From Lyticum sinuosum (GTDB lineage: Bacteria; Pseudomonadota; Alphaproteobacteria; Rickettsiales; Midichloriaceae), in contig NZ_JARGYU010000002.1 in assembly GCF_034471385.1 (NCBI RefSeq), positions 248,001-312,000 on the forward strand: a stretch of 64,000 bases of DNA, in the 5' to 3' direction. Position numbers and translations under genes: made by a program. Of this stretch, positions 53,712 to 62,955 are shown piece after piece. Each line of letters opens with the position of its first letter. The first letter of the stretch is position 1. The notes beneath the pieces are model-generated. The model searched no databases. It saw nothing but the letters and a program-made list of their open reading frames with translations, and was not told the origin of the DNA.

Positions 53712-56147
53712 ATTGAAAATGAGTATTTTAATTTAGTTTTATGGTATCCTTTATTCATAGCATTAGGAATAAGTATTTTCTTTGAACAATGGAATATTAC
53801 TACTTATAATAGTATATTTGATAATATCAAAAATATATATAAAAATATATATTATAATCAGAAAATTTATTTTTTAATAAAAGCTACTATATTGTTAATA
53901 TGTAGTTTAATTTTTATACTAATTTATAGATCAGAAAAATTAATTTTTTCTTTTAAAAATATTATTTTTTTTAATTATAAATTAAATAAGATAATAATTA
54001 TTATTTCATTAATATTAATAGGATATTTATCATCTTATATAAGAAATATAGTTGTTTATTTACCAAAAGTAGAATTTAGCTCAATATCCACAACAATTAT
54101 TGGAGAAGTTCAAAAAATAGAACGAAGAGAGAAAGATTATAGACTTTATATAAAACATGTAATTTCTAAAGATATTAATGAAGAAATTTATCAGATTAGA
54201 ATCAATACTAAATCAGAAGATAGAAAAGAATTTCGTATAGGAGATTTTATAATTTCAAGGGTTAGACTAATTAGTCCTCCTTCACCAATATATCCTGGAT
54301 CATTTGATATTAAAAAATTTTATTTTTTTAATAAGATTTGCGCAATTGGTTATACTACTGGAAAAATTAGGGTAATAAAAAAAGATTATGCTATAGAAAT
54401 TGCTAAAAAATGGAATAAAAAATTATATATTTCAGAAAATAAAAATTTTTATGAAAAATTTCTAAAAAAATCTGAATATATAATCAACAAAATTAGAGAA
54501 GTAATATCATTAAAAGTAAAATCAAGTATTGATCAACCCTATAGTTCAATTGTAAATGCTATGATTATAGGTGAGACCACAGAAATACCATTAAATGCTA
54601 TAAAAATATTACGTGGGGCAGGAACAGCACATATAGTAGCTATTTCTGGATTACATGTCATTTCAGTAGCAGGGATTATTTTTTTAGCTATAAAAAATAT
54701 AAATAAGAGATTTAGCTATATTGCATTAAAATATGGAGTTGAGCGATTTGCAGCTGCAATCTCTATAGTAGGAATATTTTTATATATGATAATTGCAGGG
54801 TCACCAGTTTCAGCTCAGAGAGCAGTTGGAACATCAACTATTTTATTTTTATCAATTATTTTAGGAAGAAATTTTCATCCTGTTCGAGCTATAGCTATAA
54901 TAGCCTGCATCATTATTCTGATTACACCAGAAAATTTATTTTCTCCTGGTTTTCAGATGTCTTTTTCAGCCTCTTTATCATTAATAATTACTTTTAGATT
55001 TTTAAAAAAAAATAATAAAAATATTAAAAAATTTAGTATTAATAATCAATCAATGCATATAAATATCTTATATAAAATATTTTATCAAATCCGTGATTTG
55101 ATTATTTCTTCAGCAGTTGCTGCAATAGCAACTGGACCTTTCATAGCATATCATTTTCAACAAATTTCATTATATAGCATCATAGCTAATTTAATATGCG
55201 TACCAGTAACTAATATAATAGTTATGCCATTAGGTATTATTAGTTTAATTTTAATGCCATTAAAATTACACTCTATTTCCCTAACTCCAATGAGTTGGGG
55301 TATATTTCTTATTCTTAAAGTTTCAGAAATAGTGAATTCATTACCTGGATCTGTAATATATATATCACAAATTTCAGACGAATTTATTATTATATCTAGC
55401 GTAAGTTTTTATATTATATGTATGTCAAAAGGAGAATTTTTAAAAAAAATATCTTTTTTTCTATATTTATTAAATTTATTCTATATTTTATTTATTAATC
55501 ATAATACAATTCCTGATATAGTTATTTCTGGTAATGGCAAAATATATGCTATTAATAATTCTCTTATTTGTGAATCAAAGATTGAGAATTTTAATGGATT
55601 ACTAATATCATCAAAACAAATTGAAAAATATACAAGTAAAACATGGATACAACTTATAGGTAAAAATAATTTTACAGAAAAAAGCTTACAATCATTAAAA
55701 ATGAAAGAATGTAATAACATCTTTTGTAACATTTGTCATTCAAATAAAAAAATCGGTAAAATAACTTTAAAAAAATATGAAATTGAAAAAAAGAAAGATA
55801 AAAAAAATATTTTTCGTGATATTGAAAATACTAGATCCGATAATTTATCAGATAGAAAAATTCTGACTTTATATACTATAGATAATAAAAATGACTATAA
55901 TCAGTTTAAAATATCAGAATTAGATTTACAAAAATATGGAACTCATGCTTTTTTTTTAAAGTTTATAAAATCAAATTGTGATTCTTATATCTTATTCAAT
56001 AAATATAATAATATACAAAATATTAATCAAAAAAATCTCAATTATAAAAAAGAATTTTGTGTAAATATTAAAGATGATGCAAATAATAAGGAAGATATAT
56101 TATCAATACTAATAACAATAAAAACTTCTTTAAAAAATATGTATTAA
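53712..56147 (+). CDS. comEC: ComEC/Rec2-family competence channel (start uncertain)
   Basis: ComEC is the inner-membrane channel for single-stranded DNA in natural competence. The competence domain shows GEVQKIERREKDYRLYIK, then the core with GETTEIP, LRGAGTAHIVAISGLHV (a family signature near residue 245 from the first usable TTG), SPVSAQRAV and FSPGFQMSFSAS, with about ten membrane helices. The C-terminal 200 residues have no metallo-beta-lactamase motif and are Lys/Asn-rich. In-frame sequence with a proper first membrane helix (LWYPLFIALGISIFF) lies upstream of the first ATG/GTG/TTG-type codon (TTG 53892). The true start may therefore be ATT 53712 or ATA 53700, or there is a start-region frameshift after the ATG at 53702. 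Confidence 0.85.
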   Translation: MENEYFNLVLWYPLFIALGISIFFEQWNITTYNSIFDNIKNIYKNIYYNQKIYFLIKATILLICSLIFILIYRSEKLIFSFKNIIFFNYKLNKIIIIISLILIGYLSSYIRNIVVYLPKVEFSSISTTIIGEVQKIERREKDYRLYIKHVISKDINEEIYQIRINTKSEDRKEFRIGDFIISRVRLISPPSPIYPGSFDIKKFYFFNKICAIGYTTGKIRVIKKDYAIEIAKKWNKKLYISENKNFYEKFLKKSEYIINKIREVISLKVKSSIDQPYSSIVNAMIIGETTEIPLNAIKILRGAGTAHIVAISGLHVISVAGIIFLAIKNINKRFSYIALKYGVERFAAAISIVGIFLYMIIAGSPVSAQRAVGTSTILFLSIILGRNFHPVRAIAIIACIIILITPENLFSPGFQMSFSASLSLIITFRFLKKNNKNIKKFSINNQSMHINILYKIFYQIRDLIISSAVAAIATGPFIAYHFQQISLYSIIANLICVPVTNIIVMPLGIISLILMPLKLHSISLTPMSWGIFLILKVSEIVNSLPGSVIYISQISDEFIIISSVSFYIICMSKGEFLKKISFFLYLLNLFYILFINHNTIPDIVISGNGKIYAINNSLICESKIENFNGLLISSKQIEKYTSKTWIQLIGKNNFTEKSLQSLKMKECNNIFCNICHSNKKIGKITLKKYEIEKKKDKKNIFRDIENTRSDNLSDRKILTLYTIDNKNDYNQFKISELDLQKYGTHAFFLKFIKSNCDSYILFNKYNNIQNINQKNLNYKKEFCVNIKDDANNKEDILSILITIKTSLKNMY

Positions 56148-56167
56148 AATTTTTAATATAATTTAAT
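56117..56167. repeat. 3' end of comEC, copy 1 of a direct repeat
   Basis: The last 31 coding bases of comEC with its stop and 20 bases beyond (51 bases) recur at 56311-56361 with one substitution. Confidence 0.85.
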
Positions 56168-56310
56168 TTTCTTGATTTGATAATAAATTCTACTTCTAAT
56201 ATTATAGAATTTAATTAGTAATTAAGTAAAAAAGAATTTAATTTAGAGATTTTGCGATTTACAAAAAAAGTATAAATAATAGTTTGATATATTTTATTTA
56301 TTTATTAATC

Positions 56311-56361
56311 AATAAAAACTTCCTTAAAAAATATGTATTAAAATTTTTAATATAATTTAAT
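56311..56361. repeat. Displaced copy of the comEC 3' end
   Basis: This 51-base copy of 56117-56167 has cttcctt for cttcttt. It sits 194 bases downstream in the gap before gapR and has no frame of its own. Confidence 0.85.
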
Positions 56362-56443
56362 ACTAGTAATTATTTTCTTATTATGTTAAAAATAAAAATT
56401 CATTTACAAATTTTTCACTTAATTTAAAATAATTAATTATTTA

Positions 56444-56674
56444 ATGTCTGAATTTAATTTAAAACTAAAATCATATATAGAAAAAGTTGAATATTTAGAA
56501 GAAGAAAAAAAAGAATTATCAAAATCTATAACAGAAATATACAACGAAGCTAAATCAGAGGGATTTGATACAAAAGCTATGCGTCAAGTTATTAAAATGC
56601 GTCGTATGAAAGACGAAGAACTTAAAGAAATGGAAATACTTATTGAAACTTATATGAATGCTTTAGATTCTTAA
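56444..56674 (+). CDS. gapR: GapR-family nucleoid protein (DUF2312)
   Basis: The 76-residue helical protein matches the DUF2312/GapR family, which in Caulobacter binds overtwisted AT-rich DNA ahead of replication and transcription. Key segments are KSYIEKVEYLEEEKKELSKSITEIYNEAKSEGFDTKAMRQVI (helix 1 and turn, about 9-50) and MRRMKDEELKEMEILIETYMNAL. Length is slightly below the usual 80-90. It is monocistronic after the comEC repeats. In such an AT-rich genome a GapR-type protein may bind widely (inference). Confidence 0.85.
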   Translation: MSEFNLKLKSYIEKVEYLEEEKKELSKSITEIYNEAKSEGFDTKAMRQVIKMRRMKDEELKEMEILIETYMNALDS

Positions 56675-56726
56675 AAAATTTATATCTAATTCAGAAATAT
56701 AAAATATAAAATTTAATAGGTAGAAA

Positions 56727-57437
56727 TTATTTTCTAGTTTTTTTGGTTTTTAGTTTTTTACTAAAATACTCTTTAATAAAAATTATCATATTTAATAATA
56801 TTATCGAATTTTCATAAAAAAACCATCCCATAGTTCCACCAAATGCTACATCACTAAACCAATGTGCGCCAACAATTATTCTAGGTAAACACCAAAAAAC
56901 AGTTATAAAAACTGTTGCAATATGACATCTCCCTAAAATTTTTGTTTGAAATAGAGCAAAAAATATTATAACAAATGCATGTCCACTGGGAAACGAATCA
57001 ATAGCACGATCTTTAATACCATAATTAGGAAAAATCTCTGATAATTTTACTCCTTCTAGTACTAAAGTTGGTGAATCTCTCATTATACGAAGTTTTTTAT
57101 GAAAAATTCTATTATTTAAAATAATAGATATTTCTAAACTTATCCAAAAATAAATAAATATTAAAAAAGCTTTCTTCCTGTTTTCCTTTGGTTGTGAAAG
57201 AATTCCCCATATATTAAAAGATAACATTATTGCTATTCCTAAAAATTTCTCATAAGGGTGATTTAGTACAGCAACAATTATTTTTATAATAATTGACTTA
57301 TTTAATAAATTATTGAAAAAAATAAAAAACTCTTTATCAAAAAGCGAATATTCATTATTAAAATTATTAAATATTACCAATTTAAATGCAAAGATTAAAA
57401 ATAAAGATAATATTAGCGGATAAACAGAACGTATCAA
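56727..57437 (-). CDS. PAP2-family phosphatase
   Basis: This 236-residue inner-membrane protein has about five helices and the PAP2 active site. It shows a KLRIMRDSPT segment (motif 1 variant, about 115-124), DSFPSGHAFVII (motif 2, about 148-159) and PRIIVGAHWFSDVAFGG (motif 3, about 185-201). It would hydrolyse a lipid phosphate such as phosphatidylglycerol phosphate, undecaprenyl pyrophosphate or lipid A; the sequence does not say which. The active-site histidines and arginine are retained. It converges with gapR. Confidence 0.82.
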   Translation of the reverse strand: MIRSVYPLILSLFLIFAFKLVIFNNFNNEYSLFDKEFFIFFNNLLNKSIIIKIIVAVLNHPYEKFLGIAIMLSFNIWGILSQPKENRKKAFLIFIYFWISLEISIILNNRIFHKKLRIMRDSPTLVLEGVKLSEIFPNYGIKDRAIDSFPSGHAFVIIFFALFQTKILGRCHIATVFITVFWCLPRIIVGAHWFSDVAFGGTMGWFFYENSIILLNMIIFIKEYFSKKLKTKKTRK

Positions 57438-57596
57438 TGATATTATGAAAAAATTTAAGTTAATTATTTTTTATTTTTTGTATAAATACATATATTTTAT
57501 ATTATTAAAAAAAATAATATATATTAAATATAATAATAAAAAATTAAATTTATAAATAAAATTTATATTAAAAAATTTATATACAGAAATAAACAA

Positions 57597-58187
57597 TCAT
57601 ATTTCAATTTCTTGAATTTTTACTTTCACTAATTTATCAATATCTTCAATATATACATTAATTTGATCCTGTATTTTCTTACTAGCTTTTTTGCAATCAT
57701 CTTCTGATACTTCTTTATTTTTTTCTAATTTTTTAATAATATCTATGATATCTCTACGAATGTTTCTTATTGCTACTTTAGCCTCTTCAGAATACTCTTT
57801 TGCTTTTCGCACCATTAAATTTCTTTGATCACCAGTCATATCAGGCACTGGAACTCTTAATGTATCAATTTCAATTATTGGATTAAATCCTAACCCAGAT
57901 TCTCTAATAGCTTTTTCTGTCGCTTTAACTAAACTTTTATCCCAAAGTTTTATTACAATACATCTAGCATCAGAAGCAGTAATACTTGAAATTTCTTTAA
58001 TTTTTTTTAAATCTCCATAAACTTCAACTTTTATATTTTCTACCATAGATGGAGAAGCCCTTCCTGTTCTGAGGCTATTAAGTTTATGAACAAGTTGATT
58101 TTTAGCTCCATCAACCCTTTTATTCATATCATCTATATCATGAGCAATAAATGGAAACTCCTGTGACATTTTAGAATCTTTAATCAT
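57597..58187 (-). CDS. frr: Ribosome recycling factor
   Basis: With EF-G, RRF splits post-termination ribosomes. The 196-residue protein has the family segments LNSLRTGRASPSMVENIKVEVYG (about 38-60), GLGFNPIIEIDTLRVPVPDMTGDQRNLMVRKAKEYSEEAKVAIRNIRRD in parts (about 96-145), and the C-terminal helix. It carries about 10 extra residues at the start (MIKDSKMSQEFPF), so an internal ATG (M7) is also possible. It is not next to pyrH as in most bacteria. Confidence 0.95.
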   Translation of the reverse strand: MIKDSKMSQEFPFIAHDIDDMNKRVDGAKNQLVHKLNSLRTGRASPSMVENIKVEVYGDLKKIKEISSITASDARCIVIKLWDKSLVKATEKAIRESGLGFNPIIEIDTLRVPVPDMTGDQRNLMVRKAKEYSEEAKVAIRNIRRDIIDIIKKLEKNKEVSEDDCKKASKKIQDQINVYIEDIDKLVKVKIQEIEI

Positions 58188-58443
58188 ATCAATTATTTAT
58201 AATATAGAATTTTATTCTGATTTAAATTTTAGAAACAAAACAAATTTTATACTTCAATTATATTTATAGTCAACAGTCTAATTACTTTTAATTATAAAAT
58301 CTATTTTATAAGTAAAATTGTATTTATATTATAATTTTTGTAATATTATATTATTTTTAATTATTATTAATGCACTAATAAGTAAATTAATATAATGTAT
58401 AAATAAATTCTTAACTATTTTAACTATTAATTAAATTTATTTT

Positions 58444-58656
58444 ATGCTTAATTCGATAATGGAAAATAATCTTTTTTTTTTAACATATAGTAATATAAAA
58501 GAAGATGCTAATAAAAAATCTCGTTTATTAGGGAATATTATTCTCATAACAACAGTTGTTTTGTGTGTTATAGATATAATATTACTCGAAGTGCTATCTA
58601 CAATATTGAGTAAAACTCATATTTTTTCTAATATTTCAAAAGTATTTATTAATTAA
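58444..58656 (+). CDS. Small single-span membrane protein
   Basis: This 70-residue protein has one hydrophobic helix (about 27-51, LGNIILITTVVLCVIDIILLEVL) after a hydrophilic stretch. The size and the single aspartate late in the helix recall SecE, but the WP motif and the nusG-rplK context of secE are absent, so I do not name it. It overlaps the stop of map, on the other strand, by 4 bases. Whether it is real is uncertain. Confidence 0.4.
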   Translation: MLNSIMENNLFFLTYSNIKEDANKKSRLLGNIILITTVVLCVIDIILLEVLSTILSKTHIFSNISKVFIN

Positions 58657-59438
58657 TAGGATGTGAAAATTTCATACCCATTACTTGTTACACCAATTGT
58701 ATGTTCCCATTGTGCTGATAAACTTCTGTCTTTTGTTACTGCTGTCCAGCCATCAGATAAAATACTAGATTGCCATGATCCTTCGTTTATCATTGGCTCT
58801 ATAGTAAAAAACATTCCTTCCTCTAATATAATATTACCTTTATTTTTATAGTGTAGTACTTGTGGTTCGTCATGAAAAATTCTACCAATTCCGTGGCCAC
58901 AAAAATCACGAACTACACTATATCCGTTTTCATTTGCATGATCATTAATAATTCTTCCAACTTCTGATAAATTTAAACCTGGTTTAACAGACTCTATAGC
59001 TAACATCATTGCTTCATATGTTACTTTACAAAGCATTTTAGCATTAGGAAGAATTTTATCTCCTACTAAAAACATTCTACTTGTATCTCCATACCATCCA
59101 TTTAGAATAACAGTCACATCTATATTAACAATATCACCTTCTTTTAGAATCATATCCTTGCTTGGGATTCCATGGCATATAACATGATTAATAGACGTAC
59201 ATATTGACTTAGGATAACCTTTATAGCCTAATGGAGCTGGAAGTGCATTATGACGTATAATTTCATTATAACAAAGTTTATCTAAATATTCAGTATCAAC
59301 ACCAGGAACAACATAAGGAGTAATATAATTTAAAATATGAGATGCTAAAGCTCCAGCTTTTCTCATTTCAAAAAAAGATTCTGAATTATAAACTGGAATA
59401 TTATTTACTTTTGATAATATATAAGTTTCATTAGTCAT
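58653..59438 (-). CDS. map: Methionine aminopeptidase (type I)
   Basis: The 261-residue metalloprotease removes N-terminal methionine. Metal-binding residues are in ICHGIPSKDMILKEGDIVNIDVTVILNGWYGDTSRMF (Asp pair, about 88-125), CGHGIGRIFHDEP (His, about 179-191), FTIEPM and WEHTIGV (Glu, about 243-249). Length and motifs are typical of the short bacterial type. Confidence 0.95.
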   Translation of the reverse strand: MTNETYILSKVNNIPVYNSESFFEMRKAGALASHILNYITPYVVPGVDTEYLDKLCYNEIIRHNALPAPLGYKGYPKSICTSINHVICHGIPSKDMILKEGDIVNIDVTVILNGWYGDTSRMFLVGDKILPNAKMLCKVTYEAMMLAIESVKPGLNLSEVGRIINDHANENGYSVVRDFCGHGIGRIFHDEPQVLHYKNKGNIILEEGMFFTIEPMINEGSWQSSILSDGWTAVTKDRSLSAQWEHTIGVTSNGYEIFTSY

Positions 59439-59572
59439 TACCTATTACCTGTAATATTTTATGATTATCATTTTTATTAGTTGCAAATAAATAATTAATA
59501 ATACAACTAACTATAATTTTGTTGTTTTTTATATTAAATCTATATCCGAAAATCTTATATTAAAATAAAAAT

Positions 59573-60739
59573 ATGAAAGAAAGAAACATAAATTTAAATT
59601 TTATCATAAGACAAAAATTACCAAATAATAAATTGTTTTTTATTTTTTTATTTTTTTTATTATTTGTCAATAATTTTATTATAATTTCAAATTTGAATGC
59701 TGAATATAACATATATGATAAAAAGATAAATGATGAAATAACAAGTATAAATAAAGATGATGCATTTATAGTTCGTGGTATAGATGTTTCTGTAGTTACA
59801 GATTTATCAGAAGAAGCAAAAAGCCAAGCTTTTATTAAAGCTGAGCATGAAGCAACGAGAATTTTAGTAAGTAGAATTACAGAAAATAAATCTCTAAAAA
59901 TAAATAATGATGTAATTTTACCCATGATTAAACATAAAGAAATAGTCTGGGAAAGAATAACGCATAATAGCTATCGTGCAAAACTTGATATACACTTCAA
60001 TCCTCAAGCAGTGCAAAGCTTCCTTAATAATAAAGGAATAAGGTACGGTACAGAATATACTCCTAAAATAGTTATTTTTCCTATAGTTCGTTCGTCTAAA
60101 AAGTATAAATTATGGACTAATAGTATATGGCAATCATCAATTAGTGATTACGAAGATAAAATTGGACTTTTAAAATTCACACTTCGTCAATGGAAAATAA
60201 CAGATTTAATAGATATTGATCATATTACAGCAATGAGTGCACCATATAATAAATTTATCCCAATTCTTAAAAATCATAGTGCAGAAAATATTATTGTTAT
60301 ATATATAGAAGATATTATTAATAATAATCGTGTAGAAATAAATTTAAGATTTTTAAATCACACAAGTAATAAATATAAATTTATATCTTATACAAAAAAA
60401 GAAAATGAAAATGAAATAATATTTACAGAAAGAATTATAAAAAATTTATTAGAAAAAATAGATATGTTATGGAAAGGAATAGATGAATTTCACAATAATG
60501 AAAATTATTCCTCAATATTATTTATAAAATCAAAAGATTGGCCATTAGTAGAAAAAAATTTGAACGAAATTAAAGAAATTAATAAAATTGAGTTTAAAGA
60601 GAATTTAGGATATAAAAACTTTGATAATATTATAATTAATTATACTGTTCCTCCAATTGTTCTTAGTTCTTTATTAAAAGAAAAAAATATTAAAGTAGAA
60701 AATAAAAATGGAAAAGCATATATCATATTAGAAAATTAA
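59573..60739 (+). CDS. DUF2066-domain exported protein
   Basis: The 388-residue protein has a signal or anchor (about 20-42) and a DUF2066-type domain: FIVRGIDVSVVTDLSEEAKSQAFIKAEHEATRILVSRIT (about 61-99), KHKEIVWERITHNSYRAKLDIHFNPQAVQSFL, then IVIFPIVRS and the SIWQ/LKF pattern. Members are periplasmic proteins of unknown role, often near purM or cell-division genes. It is 24 bases before yidD, in the same direction. Confidence 0.75.
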   Translation: MKERNINLNFIIRQKLPNNKLFFIFLFFLLFVNNFIIISNLNAEYNIYDKKINDEITSINKDDAFIVRGIDVSVVTDLSEEAKSQAFIKAEHEATRILVSRITENKSLKINNDVILPMIKHKEIVWERITHNSYRAKLDIHFNPQAVQSFLNNKGIRYGTEYTPKIVIFPIVRSSKKYKLWTNSIWQSSISDYEDKIGLLKFTLRQWKITDLIDIDHITAMSAPYNKFIPILKNHSAENIIVIYIEDIINNNRVEINLRFLNHTSNKYKFISYTKKENENEIIFTERIIKNLLEKIDMLWKGIDEFHNNENYSSILFIKSKDWPLVEKNLNEIKEINKIEFKENLGYKNFDNIIINYTVPPIVLSSLLKEKNIKVENKNGKAYIILEN

Positions 60740-60763
60740 TTTTAATCAATTTTATAAATTTTT

Positions 60764-61036
60764 ATGAATTTTTATAAAACTATTATTTTTTTTAAAATTG
60801 TTAAACTGATAATTACTAAAATATTAAAATTATCTATAAAAATTATAATTAATTTTTATCGTATTTTTATTTCTCCATTAATTTTTAATAACAATTGTCG
60901 TTATTACCCCAGTTGTTCAAAATATGCATTATTAGCAATAGAAAAATATGGTATTTTCTTAGGATTAAGAATGATTTTAGTTAGAATTTTAAAATGTCAT
61001 CCTTTTGGAAATAATGGTGGTGTAGATTATCCATAA
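60764..61036 (+). CDS. yidD: Membrane protein insertion efficiency factor YidD
   Basis: This 90-residue membrane-associated protein assists YidC-dependent insertion. Family signatures are RIFISPLIFNNNCRYYPSCSKYALLAIEKYG (about 34-64), with the conserved cysteines in CRYYPSCS, GLRMILVRILKCHPFGNNGGVDYP (about 66-90) and an amphipathic N-terminal helix. It is usually found beside rnpA and yidC; here it stands apart from them. Length is normal. Confidence 0.93.
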   Translation: MNFYKTIIFFKIVKLIITKILKLSIKIIINFYRIFISPLIFNNNCRYYPSCSKYALLAIEKYGIFLGLRMILVRILKCHPFGNNGGVDYP

Positions 61037-61374
61037 TTATAATTATAATTTGTTATAGATAGATATTATTAATATCTAGTATTAGAAGTTTATATCCAAG
61101 GAGTATTAATACAAATCAAAGTATTATTTTTAATAATTTTTAATTAACTATATTTTAATTGATAAAATATAAAAAAAATTAAATTGTATTATTATTACTT
61201 TTATTATTTTATTTGATTCTATTAATAGAAATCTATATTTCTTCAGATAATGTTGGACATATTATTATTACTGTTATAAAATTCGTATGCTGATATATTT
61301 TGTTTTCATATGTTTTATACATAATAAATAATATAAAAATTGTTAATTTTTAAATAAAATTTAAATAAAAAAAT
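61037..61374. other. Gap upstream of rplT
   Basis: No gene is seen. In particular there is no rpmI (L35), which normally precedes rplT. A short 8-bp hairpin at 61060-61078 has no T-tract. Confidence 0.5.
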
Positions 61375-61743
61375 ATGACTAGAATAAAAAGAGGTGTAAA
61401 TGCAAAAGAAAAACATAAAAAAATTTTAAAATTAGCCAAAGGTTTCAGAGGTAGATCTAAAAATTGTTTTAGAATAGCAATACAGAAAGTAGAAAAAGCT
61501 CTTCAATACTCATACCGTGATAGAAAAAATAGAAAAAGAAATTTTCGTAGAATATGGATTATGCGTATAAATGCTGCTGTTAGAAGTTATGGTCTTAATT
61601 ACTCTCAGTTTATTAATAATCTTAAAAATACAAATAAAGATATTAATAGAAAAAGTTTATCTGAAATTGCTATTTATCATCCTGAAGTTCTTATATCTCT
61701 AATAAAAGAAACAGTTAGTAACAAGAATAATATTACTATTTAA
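61375..61743 (+). CDS. rplT: 50S ribosomal protein L20
   Basis: The 122-residue early-assembly protein has TRIKRGVNAKEKHKKILKLAKGFRGRSKNCFRIA (about 2-35), YRDRKNRKRNFRRIWIMRINAAVR (about 47-70) and YSQFINNL. Length and sequence are ordinary. It is alone: neither infC nor rpmI is present upstream, so the usual infC-rpmI-rplT operon has been broken. Confidence 0.96.
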   Translation: MTRIKRGVNAKEKHKKILKLAKGFRGRSKNCFRIAIQKVEKALQYSYRDRKNRKRNFRRIWIMRINAAVRSYGLNYSQFINNLKNTNKDINRKSLSEIAIYHPEVLISLIKETVSNKNNITI

Positions 61744-61784
61744 ATTATTAATAGTATTATTAATTTTATTTAAAAATACCAGTA

Positions 61785-61822
61785 AAAGTTGTTTTTTATA
61801 TATAAAAAACTTTATTTTTATA
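61785..61822 (+). terminator. Candidate intrinsic terminator after rplT
   Basis: A near-palindromic stem (aaagtt / aacttt outside, gttttttata / tataaaaaac inside, 61785-61813) is followed by tttattttta. It is entirely A-T apart from two G-C pairs. Confidence 0.4.
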
Positions 61823-62009
61823 ATAAATATGATAATTTTCTATTTATAATATGATCTCTTATAAATTTTTTATAAGAAAATAGGAAAAATACTTGAATTA
61901 ATTTAATATTTAAAGTATTATATCTTTTTATTAACTACTGATATAAAATATTTTATAGTCTTTAGTTAATGAGTTCATTAAATAATAATATAATTTAAAA
62001 AAAAATACT

Positions 62010-62369
62010 ATGACTATAAAAATATATGAGATAGCTAAAAGTAAGAAAGAATTAGCTTCTCTTGCTGTTTGTGGAATAATAGGTGGTACAGTGGGAGCTA
62101 TAATTGGTGCAAGTAAAAAAGCTGATTATAATCCTATTAATAGTGTTAAGAATTTTGCACGTTTAGATAAAATTGATAAAAAGCTTCCTGGAAGATTTGG
62201 TAGTGCTATTTCTGGTAGTTTAGCTGTTGCTGCTATTTGTACTTTTGTATTATTACTTTCTGCAGTTATAGGTGAATTGGTGGTTAGAGGTATAGAAGCT
62301 TTTACTAAAAAACCTGTTCTTGCTCAAATACCATTAGAACAACAATCCACCCGAGTAATGTGTGATTAA
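62010..62369 (+). CDS. Small membrane hypothetical protein
   Basis: This 119-residue protein has two hydrophobic helices (about 16-34, LAVCGIIGGTVGAIIGA; about 68-92, ISGSLAVAAICTFVLLLSAVIGELVV). The loop between them is Lys/Asp-rich. Glycine-rich helix packing (GGTVGAIIGAS) suggests an oligomeric or glycine-zipper membrane protein. Codon use and composition fit a real gene, but I do not recognise the family. A good terminator-like hairpin follows at 62445-62481. Confidence 0.55.
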   Translation: MTIKIYEIAKSKKELASLAVCGIIGGTVGAIIGASKKADYNPINSVKNFARLDKIDKKLPGRFGSAISGSLAVAAICTFVLLLSAVIGELVVRGIEAFTKKPVLAQIPLEQQSTRVMCD

Positions 62370-62793
62370 TTTCTTCTTTAATGTTTAATTTAATACAAAA
62401 AACAAATAGAAAATTTTAACTTTTTAGGTTATTTTTTTCTTTTTAAAAGCTATTTTTTTTGGTCTAAAACAAATAGCTTTTATTTTATCTTATTAAACGC
62501 ATTCTAAACGAATGTGTTATATTTCTAGTAAAATTGTAGTATTCTAATATAATAAATTAGAGTATTATCTCTGCTGTTTAGCACTATACAAAAAAAATCA
62601 AATATTTTTACATTAAAAACATATACTGTACTATATTACTATATATTAACTATTATATAGATTTTTATAATATTAACAATAACTATATACTATATATAAT
62701 AGCTGCTCAACAAAATAAGTCTTTTTTTTAAAAAAACATAACTTGTGCTATAGTTATTCATAAAATAATATTAGAGATAATTTATCAGAGTAA
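62370..62793. other. Gap between the membrane protein gene and tRNA-Pro
   Basis: It holds the terminator at 62445-62490 and otherwise nothing recognised; the section around 62630-62700 is a run of tata/acta steps. Confidence 0.5.
62445..62490 (+). terminator. Candidate intrinsic terminator
   Basis: An 11-bp perfect stem (aaaagctattt 62445-62455, aaatagctttt 62471-62481) with a 15-base loop is followed by attttatctt. It is 75 bases past the stop of the 119-residue membrane protein and is the strongest terminator-like structure in the window. Confidence 0.55.
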
Positions 62794-62870
<77 letters not shown>

Positions 62871-62955
62871 TCAAATACATACTTTTATTATACATATTTT
62901 TTATAATAAATCAATATCTATTTATAATGATATTTCATAATTATAATCTATAATC

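Noticed and set aside
58444..58656. SecE
   Set aside because: Length and single helix fit, but the WP motif and nusG/rplK context are missing.
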